This document shows positions 26,578 through 37,578 of a DNA stretch of 64,000 nucleotides, piece after piece. Within the stretch, counting starts at the first letter, position 1, and each line of letters begins with the position of its first letter. This stretch comes from Psychrobacillus vulpis. GTDB taxonomy: Bacteria > Bacillota > Bacilli > Bacillales_A > Planococcaceae. Made by a program: the position numbers and the translations under genes. A model generated the notes under the pieces. The model searched no databases and had not been told where the DNA came from. It was given only the letters and a program-made list of their open reading frames with translations. Location of the stretch: contig NZ_VDGI01000016.1 of NCBI RefSeq assembly GCF_006861825.1, forward strand, positions 31,969 through 95,968. Direction: 5' to 3'.

Positions 26578-27354
26578 TTACTTCCCTTTGTAATTCGGTT
26601 TTCTTTTTTCAACAAATGCGTTCATACCTTCTTTTTGGTCTTGTGAAGCGAAAAGTAGATAGAAGTTTTTTCTCTCATATTGCATTCCTTCATATAAAGG
26701 ATAATCGACAGCTTTATTAACTGAATCTTTTATTAGCCGCACTGAAAGAAGCGGCTGATTAGCAAGACGCTCTGCCAATTTCATTGTTTCTTCCATTAGT
26801 AGTTCAGGTGCAACGATTTTGTTAATAACTCCATGTTTGAGAGCAGTTTCCGCAGAAATACGCTCCCCCGTCCAAAGCCATTCGAGGGCTTTCGTACGAC
26901 CCACTAGTTTTGTTAACCTTTGCGTTCCTCCTGCACCTGGCATTACGCCAAGTCCTACTTCTGGAAATGAAAATTCAGTACCGATACTAGCGATTAAAAG
27001 ATCACAGCAAAGCGCAAGCTCAAATCCACCACCGAAGACAAACCCTTTTACCGCACCGAGTATAGGCTTTTTAATGAGCGCAAAACGGTCCCAATCAGCA
27101 AATTGATTTAGTTGTTCTAGGCTTACTGGATTATCATCCATCATTTCGTCAATGTCGGCACCTGCTGAAAAAGACCGTCCTTTACCAGTAAGCACTATTA
27201 CACGAACGTTTTCATCTCGGTCAAATTCCTCCATCGCTACGACAATTTCATTGACCATTTTTCGATTTAATGAGTTTAACTGTCGAGGTCGATTCAGCTC
27301 AATAACTGCTATATTTCTCTTTAAAGATGTTTCAATGAATTCGAAACGATTCAT
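26578..27354 (-). CDS. paaF: 2,3-dehydroadipyl-CoA hydratase
   Basis: A 258-residue crotonase with both catalytic glutamates (FVFGGGFELALCCD and FPEVGLGVMPGAGGTQRL) and the oxyanion segment SFSAGADIDE. It hydrates 2,3-dehydroadipyl-CoA in the lower paa pathway. Its ATG shares a base with the stop of the EthD gene (TAATG). The choice between PaaF and another hydratase of the same cluster rests on position next to paaG. Confidence 0.85.
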   Translation of the reverse strand: MNRFEFIETSLKRNIAVIELNRPRQLNSLNRKMVNEIVVAMEEFDRDENVRVIVLTGKGRSFSAGADIDEMMDDNPVSLEQLNQFADWDRFALIKKPILGAVKGFVFGGGFELALCCDLLIASIGTEFSFPEVGLGVMPGAGGTQRLTKLVGRTKALEWLWTGERISAETALKHGVINKIVAPELLMEETMKLAERLANQPLLSVRLIKDSVNKAVDYPLYEGMQYERKNFYLLFASQDQKEGMNAFVEKRKPNYKGK

Positions 27355-27656
27355 TACGCTTCCTCACCAATCATTAATGTGACAAGATCACCTGCAAATC
27401 CCATTAAATCTTTGCCAGAAGCTCTTCCTTCCGGTGAACGTAAGCCCTCCTGCAGTGCATCCAAACTATCATAATGCATTTCACATGTGAGATAGTATTT
27501 TCCATCTCCCCCCATCGGAGATCCTGTTACTTTCGTTACTTTCATCTCACGAAGCCCTGGGATCTTCGCTGTTAGTGGTGCATGCACGTTAAAATAATGT
27601 GCATCAAAAGCCTCTTTGTTTTCAGGGTGTTTGTACAACGCGATTAACTTTGCCAT
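27354..27656 (-). CDS. EthD family small protein of the paa operon
   Basis: A 100-residue dimeric alpha/beta-barrel (EthD/Dabb-like) protein: MAKLIALYKHPENKEAFDAH and HAPLTAKIPGLRE. Such small genes are common in Gram-positive paa operons, but their role is unproven; a redox-accessory or protective role has been suggested for the family. It is flanked tightly by paaD and paaF. Confidence 0.85.
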   Translation of the reverse strand: MAKLIALYKHPENKEAFDAHYFNVHAPLTAKIPGLREMKVTKVTGSPMGGDGKYYLTCEMHYDSLDALQEGLRSPEGRASGKDLMGFAGDLVTLMIGEEA

Positions 27657-27672
27657 TTTTCTTCTCCTCGCT

Positions 27673-28173
27673 TTACATTAATGTAGAAACAGGTTTCATA
27701 GCTTCAAATACGTTTTTACAACTCTTACAGTACAAAATGCTTCTGCATGCAGTCGGACCGAAAACATTTTCCATCGTGACATACGTAGATCCGCAGTAAG
27801 CGCATTCTATATGCCACGAGCCGTCTGCTTCAATCTGTCTTGGTGGTGGTGCAATTCCGAATTTCCTAAGATTCACATGTCCTCGTTCCGTTATTCGATC
27901 TGATGTCCACGGTGGGTGAAAGACGAATTCCACTTGGACATCTTTCACTTCCGGTAATTCTTTTACAGCATTGATCGTATTCTTTTTAATAATTTCGAGT
28001 GCTGGACATCCTAAAAAAGTAGGGAGCAAAACAACCTTTACATTATTTCCCACAGTAGTGACTTCCACCACCATACCTAGGTCCATAATGCTAATGGAAT
28101 CAATTTCCGGGTCTTTTACTCCTTCAAGTACTTCATATACGCGCCCAGGAGAAATTTCTAAGGATGCTTCCAT
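27673..28173 (-). CDS. paaD: PaaD, Fe-S/MIP18-like assembly factor of the epoxidase
   Basis: About 166 residues: an N-terminal DUF59/MIP18 domain (GRVYEVLEGVKDPEIDSISI, DLGMVVEV) and a C-terminal zinc-ribbon-like part with four cysteines (CAYCGST and CKSCKN). In the family it helps mature the phenylacetyl-CoA epoxidase. The frame stays open up to 28206, but GAGGTGACTTGC before the ATG at 28173 marks the real start, so it does not overlap paaC. Confidence 0.9.
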   Translation of the reverse strand: MEASLEISPGRVYEVLEGVKDPEIDSISIMDLGMVVEVTTVGNNVKVVLLPTFLGCPALEIIKKNTINAVKELPEVKDVQVEFVFHPPWTSDRITERGHVNLRKFGIAPPPRQIEADGSWHIECAYCGSTYVTMENVFGPTACRSILYCKSCKNVFEAMKPVSTLM

Positions 28174-28199
28174 GCAAGTCACCTCTTTCCATTTTCGAA

Positions 28200-29012
28200 T
28201 TACCAAGTTGCTATTGGATCGAACTTGTAAACTTCCGAAAGTGTGTGTAGTGCTTCTACCAAGTCTTGCGTATGTTCACCGTTTCGTCCGTTTTTTGTAG
28301 GCTTATCCGATATCTTTGGTACTTCCATTTGAAGCGCTGCAAATACTGGTTCGATACTTGCATTCCATTTATCTCTCAAACTCTCTTCACTACTTATTAA
28401 TCTACTTTTTTCGATTAATAATTTTTCGTTTCCATAAGAGAACACATCACCAAAATCATCCATAACCTTTTTGATAGCTTCGTCCATTTTCTTTTTCGCA
28501 ACATCTGTAGAGCTAAGTAATTGCTTAAACCACGTTTCCCAATGAAGCCTGTGATAATAAAGCTCCATTCTCACTTTTACTGCAGTGTCTGCAAGTGGGC
28601 TATACGAGCTTTCACATAAAGAATCGATTTTTATCTTTTTCGCCTGTGTGTAAAAATAACTTCTGACAACTTGATATGCCCAATCATATAAGGGGGTTTC
28701 CATATAATAGCCTTCACCGTTCACTCGCTCCATCAAAACGCTGTTTTTTCTGTCCAGTGCAGGACGTGAATGGGCAAGATCATCCGCATTTCCTACTCCT
28801 AAATCTTCGAGTAATTTATAGAACATAGCTGCATGACCCATGCTGTCTTGGCTAATGGAAGAAGAAGCGACGTCTTCTTCTATATGGGGAGCGAGTCCGA
28901 GCCATTCAGATCCACGATAGGCGTACAAGAAATCATCATCGGCAAGTTGAAATAATAAGCTCGTTATTGCTTCTTTATACTCCTGGCTCATGACTGTTTC
29001 ATTTTCATTCAT
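28200..29012 (-). CDS. paaC: Phenylacetyl-CoA 1,2-epoxidase structural subunit PaaC
   Basis: A 270-residue ferritin-like subunit lacking most metal ligands: LADDDFLYAYRGSEWLG, SISQDSMGHAAMFYKLL and HRLHWETWFKQL. It forms the heterodimer with PaaA in the epoxidase. Its ATG overlaps the paaB stop codon (ATGA), consistent with coupled synthesis. Confidence 0.93.
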   Translation of the reverse strand: MNENETVMSQEYKEAITSLLFQLADDDFLYAYRGSEWLGLAPHIEEDVASSSISQDSMGHAAMFYKLLEDLGVGNADDLAHSRPALDRKNSVLMERVNGEGYYMETPLYDWAYQVVRSYFYTQAKKIKIDSLCESSYSPLADTAVKVRMELYYHRLHWETWFKQLLSSTDVAKKKMDEAIKKVMDDFGDVFSYGNEKLLIEKSRLISSEESLRDKWNASIEPVFAALQMEVPKISDKPTKNGRNGEHTQDLVEALHTLSEVYKFDPIATW

Positions 29013-29356
29013 TTACGCTCTCCTCCCCATGATAGAATCTCTTTTTCATCCAATATTTGCTGCTCGTACTGACGCCATTTTTTCTTTAAGTAACCATAGC
29101 CTTTTGTTGTCCGATAATCCTTATTGTCAAGTCTGCCAAGCGTCATCTTCTCTTCTACATCCATCTTTCGAATATTCTTTCGATTCACAATCCAAATGTC
29201 AGCAACCGGTTCACGTCTCATGAAGTTTTCCTGTGCCAAAATAAATGCCATATCTTCATTTGGAGCTAATAAGCTAAATTGGTGTTGGAAAGCAGAACTT
29301 GGCGTTCGCTTGCTAAAGACTTCATATTCTTGATAAAATGTTTTCTCTTCGGTCAT
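29009..29356 (-). CDS. paaB: Phenylacetyl-CoA 1,2-epoxidase subunit PaaB
   Basis: A 115-residue PaaB-family protein: YEVFSKRTPSSAFQHQFSLL, APNEDMAFILAQENFMRREP and VADIWIVNR. In the complex it bridges PaaA-PaaC dimers. The length is near the family's 95-115. It lies 18 bp downstream of paaA. Confidence 0.93.
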   Translation of the reverse strand: MTEEKTFYQEYEVFSKRTPSSAFQHQFSLLAPNEDMAFILAQENFMRREPVADIWIVNRKNIRKMDVEEKMTLGRLDNKDYRTTKGYGYLKKKWRQYEQQILDEKEILSWGGERK

Positions 29357-29374
29357 TTATTCTGCCTCCTTTCG

Positions 29375-30328
29375 CTAGGTGACTTTCACGCTCAGTGCAT
29401 CGCGCACCCATGCATTATTTTCGTAAGATGACCTTCGTAAGTTCAGACGTGCATGTGAACGTGGTCCCCCGTTTTTTATGATTTTCTTAAATTCATTCCA
29501 ATCCGGCTGTTTATAAGACCAAAGCTTACTCTCTTCATCAAAACGGATTGTCGGATCCGGAATGGTCAAACCAAGTGATAAAATACGCGGAATGTATTTA
29601 TCAAAAAAGAGTTGTCTAAATTCTTCGTTTGTTTTAGTGCGAATTTTATATTTAATCGTCAAGTCTTGTTTCGAAGATCCTGTCGTCTCTTTGCTTGCCG
29701 GTCCAAAGAACATTAGTAGAGCTTCCCACCAGCGATTGAGAGATTCCTGAATCATTGCCTTTTGCTCATCTGTACCTTCAGCGAGAGCCATGATAATCGA
29801 TTCACCATGTTGAGCATGGAACACCTCTTCTGCACAAATTCTCTGTAGTGCTCTTGCATACGGTCCGTAAGAAGCCCCAAGCATATTTGTTTGTGTAATA
29901 ATAGCAGCTCCATCAACGAGCCAACCTATAATTCCAGCGTCCGCCCAAGTTTTCGTTTCCATATGGAAAACGTTATGGAATTTCAAATCCCCATTAAATA
30001 AGTCTTGCATTATATCTCCACGATTTTTTCCATAAGGAACAAGTAAGTCTTCCGTTACCCGCAAAAGCAACTGGCCATGACCCATTTCATCTTGCACTTT
30101 TGCCATAATGCCAAGCTTTCTATTTAATGAAGGAGCTTTAGGTACCCATTCTTTCTCAGGAAGTGCCCCCATTATTTCACTAATGCCATGCATTGAAATC
30201 AATCTAATCAATGTCAGTCTGTATTCTTCTGGCATCCAATCATCTGCTTCAATCTTGTCGCCACGTTCAATTCGCTGCATGAAATGAGCCAATTGTTCTT
30301 CTTCTGCCGCATTTTGCAAATTGGTCAT
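29375..30328 (-). CDS. paaA: Phenylacetyl-CoA 1,2-epoxidase catalytic subunit PaaA
   Basis: A 317-residue di-iron ferritin-like protein with the metal-ligand pattern in KVQDEMGHGQLLLRV (EXXH) and CAEEVFHAQHGESI (EXXH). It epoxidises the ring of phenylacetyl-CoA using O2. The length is normal. It begins the paaABCD run, preceded by AAGGGGGG and, further up, by a palindromic candidate operator. Electrons probably come from the ferredoxin encoded just upstream because no paaE is present. Confidence 0.95.
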   Translation of the reverse strand: MTNLQNAAEEEQLAHFMQRIERGDKIEADDWMPEEYRLTLIRLISMHGISEIMGALPEKEWVPKAPSLNRKLGIMAKVQDEMGHGQLLLRVTEDLLVPYGKNRGDIMQDLFNGDLKFHNVFHMETKTWADAGIIGWLVDGAAIITQTNMLGASYGPYARALQRICAEEVFHAQHGESIIMALAEGTDEQKAMIQESLNRWWEALLMFFGPASKETTGSSKQDLTIKYKIRTKTNEEFRQLFFDKYIPRILSLGLTIPDPTIRFDEESKLWSYKQPDWNEFKKIIKNGGPRSHARLNLRRSSYENNAWVRDALSVKVT

Positions 30329-30379
30329 ATCTAACCCCCCTTAATAAAGTTATGCCTTTAAATGATTGCATATAACGAT

Positions 30380-30415
30380 TTAATGACGTTATAACAATAT
30401 AACGTTATATATTTA
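30380..30415. promoter_or_regulatory. Candidate PaaX operator upstream of paaA
   Basis: Two copies of an ACGTTATA word, the second inside the perfect palindrome ATATAACGTTATAT, lie about 70 bp before paaA. A related string, caatataacacgtt, occurs in the paaX upstream region near 21120. A repressor-binding role is inferred from position and symmetry. Confidence 0.4.
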
Positions 30416-30448
30416 AGAATGATGTTAGTCTATAAAAATTAGCCCACT

Positions 30449-31730
<1,282 letters not shown>

Positions 31731-31756
31731 ACAGACTTCCTCCTTCTGAGTATGAA

Positions 31757-33085
31757 TTACACACCTATTACATTTTTATCTCGATAATCTATAACTCGAA
31801 TCGCTTTTCCTTCAGATCTTGGTATCGTTTTAGGACTATTGAAAACAATATCCATAGACACTAAACAGCTCGATTTTAATGAACTTTGAATTTCTAATTT
31901 CAGTTGGGTTACTTGTGAATCGTTTAAATCACCATTGATTTTTTCATAGAGATTATTATCTATTTCTACATGTAGTTCCGCGATGTCCATCACGTCTTTT
32001 CTAATTAAATGAATTTGATAATGAGGGACAAGATTTTCCACCTGTAAAAGAACCCGTTCTACTTCCGTTGGAAAGACATTCACTCCACGTATAATTAACA
32101 TATCATCTGTACGACCTTTCACCCTCGACATTCTCGTCAAAGTCCTGCCGCATTTACACTTCTCGCGTGTTATGGATGAGATGTCACCTGTGCGGTATCG
32201 AATAATTGGAAGCGCTTTCTTCGTTAAACTTGTAAAAACTAACTCTCCTTCTTCCCCTTCAGCAACTGGTTCAAGTGATTTAGGATCAATTACCTCGATG
32301 TAAAAATGATCTTCTTGCACATGTAGACCATTTTGAACTTCATAACATTCAACGGAGACACCTGGTCCAATAATCTCGCTCAATCCGTAAATGTCAACTG
32401 CTTTCAAATGGAAAGTTTGCTCTAGCCTTTTTCTCATTTCTTCCGACCATGGCTCCGCTCCGAAAATTCCATATTCCATCGACGATTGCCTCGGATCTAT
32501 ACCCTTCTCTTTCATTTTCTCCGCTATGTTCAACATGTATGAAGGCGTCCCGCATATGCCTCTCGGTTTAAAATCTTCTATTAATGTAATCTGTCTTTCC
32601 GTGTTTCCACCTGACATTGGCACAACGGTTGCTCCGAGAACTTCCGCACCATAATGGAGCCCGATTCCCCCTGTAAATAAACCATAGCCATAGGCATTAT
32701 GGAAAATATCTGTCTTTTTACCACCTGCCGCCACAATTGAACGCGCTACAACTTCAGCCCACATTTCTATATCCTCTGCTGTATATCCAACAATTGTTGG
32801 TTTCCCACTCGTTCCCGAAGATCCATGAATCCGAACAACCTCTTCTTGTGATACTGCAAATAATCCAAAAGGATAATGTTCTCGCAAATCTTGTTTTATT
32901 GTAAATGGCAGCTTCGTTAAATCTTCTAAACTTTGAATATCTTCCGGCTTAATTCCAAGCTCATCAAATTTCTTTCGATAAAATGCAACATGATCATAAA
33001 CGTTCTTAACTGTACTACGGAGTCGATCTAGCTGTAGGCTTTCCATTTCTTTACGCTGCATCGTTTCAATTAATGGATTATACAA
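31757..33085 (-). CDS. paaK: Phenylacetate-CoA ligase
   Basis: A 442-residue adenylate-forming enzyme with the ATP-binding P-loop [41 protein letters not shown], and [15 protein letters not shown] in the C-terminal domain. The length suits PaaK (about 435). It activates free phenylacetate to phenylacetyl-CoA and begins the paaK-FNR-ferredoxin unit. The zinc-like cysteines KCKCGRT are present. No PaaX-like palindrome was seen in the 390 bp upstream. Confidence 0.94.
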   Translation of the reverse strand: MYNPLIETMQRKEMESLQLDRLRSTVKNVYDHVAFYRKKFDELGIKPEDIQSLEDLTKLPFTIKQDLREHYPFGLFAVSQEEVVRIHGSSGTSGKPTIVGYTAEDIEMWAEVVARSIVAAGGKKTDIFHNAYGYGLFTGGIGLHYGAEVLGATVVPMSGGNTERQITLIEDFKPRGICGTPSYMLNIAEKMKEKGIDPRQSSMEYGIFGAEPWSEEMRKRLEQTFHLKAVDIYGLSEIIGPGVSVECYEVQNGLHVQEDHFYIEVIDPKSLEPVAEGEEGELVFTSLTKKALPIIRYRTGDISSITREKCKCGRTLTRMSRVKGRTDDMLIIRGVNVFPTEVERVLLQVENLVPHYQIHLIRKDVMDIAELHVEIDNNLYEKINGDLNDSQVTQLKLEIQSSLKSSCLVSMDIVFNSPKTIPRSEGKAIRVIDYRDKNVIGV

Positions 33086-33386
33086 ACATCATTCCCCCTA
33101 GTTTTCTTTCTTTATGGAATGGAGTTATCAACATCCTTTGTATATAACAAATAAAAAACGGAGATATAATATACAGTAATATGATATTAGATTAATAGTT
33201 CGAATCGTATAAGTCAACACAAAATTCAGAAAATTAATAACTTAATTACAGTATTTACACTACTTATTTCTTAATCAAACTAATATCAATACGACGGAGC
33301 CCAACTACGTAAACCTTTGAATTCCGTTGTCTAAAGGATAAAGTGAAGTGCTCACAGCAGTTTCGGACAGGAGCAAATGTTGAAGT

Positions 33387-33423
33387 AAAAAAAGATATAG
33401 CAAGGATAGCTATATCTTTTTTT
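33387..33423 (-). terminator. Terminator of the sigma-54 operon
   Basis: AAAAAAAGATATAGC (33387-33401) pairs perfectly with GCTATATCTTTTTTT (33409-33423). On the minus strand it follows the RocB-like gene. The remainder of 33086-33480 shows no gene and should hold the paaK promoter. Confidence 0.85.
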
Positions 33424-33480
33424 CTAGAGAATTAATGTAATTAAATGAAATTATTGATTTGAATTAAATGCGAAAAGCAA

Positions 33481-35133
33481 TTAGCCAATAAGCGTTAGGA
33501 TAATCTCTTTAGTGATTTCTGGAACAACCTCGGTGGAATATTCAATCTCCATACGTTCATAGCGTTTGTGTCCATCATATCCATAAGGTCCAATATTAAT
33601 GGCAGGTACATTGATTTCTCTAATATCTTGGTAATTCACATAATGCTTTGTTCCCCAAGCAGGATTATTTTCTATCACCGTCTGAATGGATTCATCATCA
33701 TCTTTTAAAGAAACACAGCTCATGTCACAAATGTAAGGAAAGTAATTTTTAGAAACAATAGGATATTTGTATCTTGGTTGAATTTTTTCTATTGCTTTAT
33801 TTAAAGCAGAAATAAGATTTTCTTCCTGTTTATTTTTCCCAGAAAGCTCAAGGCAAGGAGAATAAAGTGATGAATAAAGTAAAATAATTGCTGGGCTTTG
33901 ATCCTTCATCCATTTCCATTCTTCTTCTACAACCCTAGCGGCAAACATTCTTGTATCTAAGCTCTCATCCTGAATAAGATTCGATTTAAACTTACTCATG
34001 TGCTGTACAAACGTTTCACCATGCTCTTCCTTTAACGATTTTGTCATATCTTCATAGATTATTACTCGTGATTTCCAAGGCAATTGTTTGAAAGGTTGAT
34101 TGCTTAGTTTACAAAAAGCTTCATATCTTTCATTCAGTGTTTTGATAGCGCTTTCAAAAGCTATTTGTGCTTGTTCAGTAAGTTTGGTTAAAACATCTTT
34201 AGGAGACCATGTTTGCACAAAAAAGTTGAAATACATATAAGCTGAAAGTGCTGTTTGGACAGTATAGTTTGGTTTTAAATCCATTTGTTTTAATGATATT
34301 GGTGGTGCGGGTGTTTCTCCTAAATGACGGTCACATAGTGCAGGGTTATAGCTAATTTGTCTTGTCAATTCTGCAGCAATGTAATTAGGATCCAGTCCTT
34401 CGAACGACGATCCAACATGCGTTTCTGCACCGGTAATAAAAAATGAAGGAAGTAATTTACCTACAGTTCCTTTATAAATATATCGATTTACATCTCCGTT
34501 ATATAAAGGAGCAACGAAATCAGAATTTATTAACCCAACATAATCGAAGCCTCGCTCTTCTTTCCATTTTTTCAGATCCTTTAGTCCTGATAAAACTCCC
34601 TTTGAACTAACCTCTTCATCACATTCTGAGAAGAAAACGAGATTTCCAGATAATTCTTCAGGATGTTCAGAAAAAAATTTCAATAGCGACAAATGGCTAG
34701 CAACTCCACTTTTCATGTCGAGTACACCTCGACCAAAATACCATTCTCCAGAATCAAGTTGTTCTTTTACTAAATCAGGGAGTTGCTCAGTCTGTAATTT
34801 TTTCATTAACTCAGTAGGATTGCATGCTACATCTTTTAAATTTGTATAATCCTCTATTCCAACTGTATCAAGATGTCCCATTAAAATAATCGTTTTTTTA
34901 TTACTTTCATCTTTTGTTCCTTCTACAAATGCAAAGACATTGTATCTCTCAAATAGATCATCATTTGTTTTAGATAAGAATACTTGGTCAGGTCTATTTG
35001 AAAAGTAGGGCATCTCAGAAATCAATTCAAATATTTTCTTAGCAGCTTCGATTTCACCTGGAGTGTCAACAATACTCTCAACACGAACAAGCTCTTCTGT
35101 TAATAACAGTACATCGTTTTTTGTAGTAATCAT
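33481..35133 (-). CDS. RocB-like M20 family metallohydrolase
   Basis: A 550-residue protein like the arginine-utilisation protein RocB. It has M20 metal-binding motifs: His in LMGHLDTVG, bridging Asp in FGRGVLDMKSG, Glu-Glu in ECDEEVSS and His in GPYGYDGHKRYE near the C-terminus. RocB's reaction is not well established; M20 enzymes hydrolyse peptides or acyl-amino acids. Here it is the last gene of a sigma-54 operon without other roc genes, so a deacylase or amidase step on an imported amino compound is inferred. AAAGGAGTATTATAA precedes the ATG. Confidence 0.85.
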   Translation of the reverse strand: MITTKNDVLLLTEELVRVESIVDTPGEIEAAKKIFELISEMPYFSNRPDQVFLSKTNDDLFERYNVFAFVEGTKDESNKKTIILMGHLDTVGIEDYTNLKDVACNPTELMKKLQTEQLPDLVKEQLDSGEWYFGRGVLDMKSGVASHLSLLKFFSEHPEELSGNLVFFSECDEEVSSKGVLSGLKDLKKWKEERGFDYVGLINSDFVAPLYNGDVNRYIYKGTVGKLLPSFFITGAETHVGSSFEGLDPNYIAAELTRQISYNPALCDRHLGETPAPPISLKQMDLKPNYTVQTALSAYMYFNFFVQTWSPKDVLTKLTEQAQIAFESAIKTLNERYEAFCKLSNQPFKQLPWKSRVIIYEDMTKSLKEEHGETFVQHMSKFKSNLIQDESLDTRMFAARVVEEEWKWMKDQSPAIILLYSSLYSPCLELSGKNKQEENLISALNKAIEKIQPRYKYPIVSKNYFPYICDMSCVSLKDDDESIQTVIENNPAWGTKHYVNYQDIREINVPAINIGPYGYDGHKRYERMEIEYSTEVVPEITKEIILTLIG

Positions 35134-35181
35134 TTATAATACTCCTTTTTCAAAAACTCTACTTTTGGGTTCATTATATAT

Positions 35182-35883
35182 TTATAAAGAGTGAGTTTTC
35201 TTTTTTAGTTTTTTCATATATAAGTTTTCAGTATTCAATCTCTTTTCAACATAATTGAGTAATAGTGTGAATATTAAGACTAACCCTAAGTAATAGAACC
35301 CTACAACTAGGTATGTCTCAAATGGCATATAGTTTTCAGCCGAAGCTGTTAGTGCATGACTAAAGAGCTCGGTTACAGCAATGTAAGCAACTAGGGAGGA
35401 GTCTTTCAGACCAATGATAAACTGATTTCCTAATGCTGGAATCGCTCGTTTAAAGGCTTGAGGGAGAATAATCGTACTCATTGTCAAAGGAGCAGTCATA
35501 CCCAGAGAGCGTGCTGCCTCGTTTTGACCTCTATCAACAGATTGGATTGCTCCCCTAAAAATTTCTGCCAAATATGCACCGGAATGAATCCCTAATGCAA
35601 CCGCACCTGCGATAAAATCACTTAGAACGATTACACTTGAAATTCCATAATACAGAAACATAATTAGCACAATTAATGGGAGCCCACGAACAATAAAAAT
35701 GTAGATATCTGCTAATTTAGCAAGTATCCAAATATTTGATACTTTAAAGAATGCAAAAACTAACCCAATTACTGTTGCGATTATGAGAGAAATAGCTGTG
35801 ATAGAAACAGTGATAGTTGTTGCTTCTAAAAAGGCCGTTCCATGTTTTTGGATAATGGACACAATACTTTCTATGAAATTCAT
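35182..35883 (-). CDS. Polar amino acid ABC transporter permease
   Basis: A 233-residue membrane protein with about five hydrophobic segments and the HisM-type loop SVDRGQNEAARSLGM (the EAA-motif contact with the ATPase), followed by PQAFKRAIPALGNQFI. It forms the channel with the binding protein and ATPase encoded just upstream in the same operon. Confidence 0.92.
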   Translation of the reverse strand: MNFIESIVSIIQKHGTAFLEATTITVSITAISLIIATVIGLVFAFFKVSNIWILAKLADIYIFIVRGLPLIVLIMFLYYGISSVIVLSDFIAGAVALGIHSGAYLAEIFRGAIQSVDRGQNEAARSLGMTAPLTMSTIILPQAFKRAIPALGNQFIIGLKDSSLVAYIAVTELFSHALTASAENYMPFETYLVVGFYYLGLVLIFTLLLNYVEKRLNTENLYMKKLKKKTHSL

Positions 35884-35926
35884 TGTAAGTTAACTCCTTT
35901 ACTAAGGTAACTTTATACTAGTATAT

Positions 35927-36736
35927 TTAGTCCTCCATGATATTTACTCCAAACCATTTCATGCTTATCTTTTCATAAGTTCCATCTTCTATAATTTCTG
36001 CGATGGCGCCATTAATTTTGTCTAGTAAAGCTTGATGATCTTTATTAATTGCGACTGCAATTTCTTCCCTATTTAGAACACCGTCAACCGTTTTAATTTT
36101 CATACCTTGTTCCTTGATTGCAGAAACTCCGACAATTTTGTCCGTAATGACCGCATCAATACGTCCCGGTATTAAGTCTTGTAAAGCAAATATTTCGCTT
36201 GGGTATCCTTTCACATCGGTCGACAATGTTTCTGCAACTTCTTTATGTGTACTTGCTTGCATTACACCAATCGACTTATCACGCAAATCTTCTTTCGATT
36301 GAATGGCATCGTTTGTTTCCGCTATGAAAATCTGTGCACCAGAAATATAATATGGATCTGAAAAATCAACTTGTTTTAAGCGTTCTTCCGTGGCAGTCAT
36401 ACTTCCAATGATGACATCATATTTCTTCCCCTTTAATCCTTGAAGTATAGTTTCCCAAGGATTCGTCACTGGATTTGGTTCAAGCCCGATTCTTTTTGAA
36501 ATTTCAGTTCCTATTTCTACGTCGAAACCAACTAACTCATTGTTTTCCTTGTAGTTTAATGGTTTAAGTAGCCCACTCATCGCAAATGTTAGTTTCCCTT
36601 CATTCACCAATTTCAAATCCTCTTCAGCTTTTTGTGGATTCGCACTTGATGAATCTGACTTGCCTCCGCATCCTGCCAATAACATTATTAGGGTTGTGTA
36701 AAAAAACATTACAGCTAGTAAACGATTCTTTTTCAT
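35927..36736 (-). CDS. Polar amino acid ABC transporter substrate-binding lipoprotein
   Basis: About 269 residues with a signal peptide and lipobox (IMLLAGCGG), then the SBP_bac_3 fold: PLNYKENNELVGFDVEIGTE, DVIIGSMTATEERLKQVDFS (the arginine here usually binds the ligand alpha-carboxylate) and PYYISGAQIF. This supports an amino acid or close analogue as ligand. The ATG at 36736 follows GGAGGAAAAAAT; five upstream codons are in frame but unlikely to be used. Confidence 0.9.
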   Translation of the reverse strand: MKKNRLLAVMFFYTTLIMLLAGCGGKSDSSSANPQKAEEDLKLVNEGKLTFAMSGLLKPLNYKENNELVGFDVEIGTEISKRIGLEPNPVTNPWETILQGLKGKKYDVIIGSMTATEERLKQVDFSDPYYISGAQIFIAETNDAIQSKEDLRDKSIGVMQASTHKEVAETLSTDVKGYPSEIFALQDLIPGRIDAVITDKIVGVSAIKEQGMKIKTVDGVLNREEIAVAINKDHQALLDKINGAIAEIIEDGTYEKISMKWFGVNIMED

Positions 36737-36780
36737 TATTTTTTCCTCCAAGTTTTAATTTTCATAATAGTTGTTATTGC

Positions 36781-37503
36781 TTATAAAACCTTTGATAGAA
36801 ACGCTTTTGTTCGCTCGTGTTGAGGATTACTAAATAATTGCTTCGGATCAGCTTCCTCAATTACATAACCTTCATCCATAAAAATCACGCGATCTCCTAC
36901 TTCACGAGCAAATCCCATTTCATGCGTAACAACGACCATTGTCATTCCTCCATGTGCAAGTTGTTTCATAACATTTAGAACTTCTCCAACCATTTCTGGA
37001 TCGAGTGCAGAAGTCGGTTCATCAAAAAGCATTACTTTAGGTTCCATTGCTAGCGCTCTAGCAATTGCTATCCTCTGTTTCTGTCCTCCAGATAGGGAAT
37101 CAGGATAGGCTGTTGCTTTATCCACTAAACCTAACTTGTCAAGCAGTATATATGCTGCATTTTCAGCATCTTTTCTGCTTTTTTTTCGTATTTTCATTGG
37201 AGCAATAATAATATTCTCCAATACTGTCTTATGAGGAAATAGGTTAAATTGCTGAAAAATCATTCCGATATCTTCTCTTACTTTATTGATATTGACCTTC
37301 TTATTAGTGAGGTCAATATTATTTAATAGAATTGTTCCAGAAGTTGTCTCTTCTAATTTGTTTAAACACCGCAAGAGCGTTGATTTCCCTGATCCGGATG
37401 GACCGATTACTACAACAACTTCATTTTTGTTGATTTGTACATTGATATCTTTTAGAACTTCTAAATCTCCAAATGATTTTTTTAAATTAGTTACTTTAAT
37501 CAT
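36781..37503 (-). CDS. Polar amino acid ABC transporter ATP-binding protein
   Basis: About 240 residues with Walker [17 protein letters not shown]-loop [17 protein letters not shown], signature [16 protein letters not shown], Walker [20 protein letters not shown] and switch [13 protein letters not shown]. It is a GlnQ-type ATPase. The ATG at 37503 is preceded by AAGGTGGTG at good spacing; the 20 extra upstream codons overlap a perfect hairpin and are not expected to be translated. Confidence 0.93.
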   Translation of the reverse strand: MIKVTNLKKSFGDLEVLKDINVQINKNEVVVVIGPSGSGKSTLLRCLNKLEETTSGTILLNNIDLTNKKVNINKVREDIGMIFQQFNLFPHKTVLENIIIAPMKIRKKSRKDAENAAYILLDKLGLVDKATAYPDSLSGGQKQRIAIARALAMEPKVMLFDEPTSALDPEMVGEVLNVMKQLAHGGMTMVVVTHEMGFAREVGDRVIFMDEGYVIEEADPKQLFSNPQHERTKAFLSKVL

Positions 37504-37535
37504 GTGAGACACCACCTTAGATTCAATATCACCAA

Positions 37536-37573
37536 CTCCCCATCCATGAGAAAGCTTCATCATGGATGGGGAG
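37536..37573 (-). promoter_or_regulatory. Intra-operon 14-bp hairpin without a T-tract
   Basis: CTCCCCATCCATGA (37536-37549) pairs perfectly with TCATGGATGGGGAG (37560-37573), lying between the GcvPB-like stop and the transporter ribosome binding site. No U-run follows on the minus strand, so an mRNA stability or processing element is more likely than a terminator. Confidence 0.6.
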
Positions 37574-37578
37574 ACAAA

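Noticed and set aside
37536..37573. Terminator between GcvPB-like gene and ABC genes
   Set aside because: No U-tract after the stem on the transcribed strand, and the transporter genes have no other promoter in sight.
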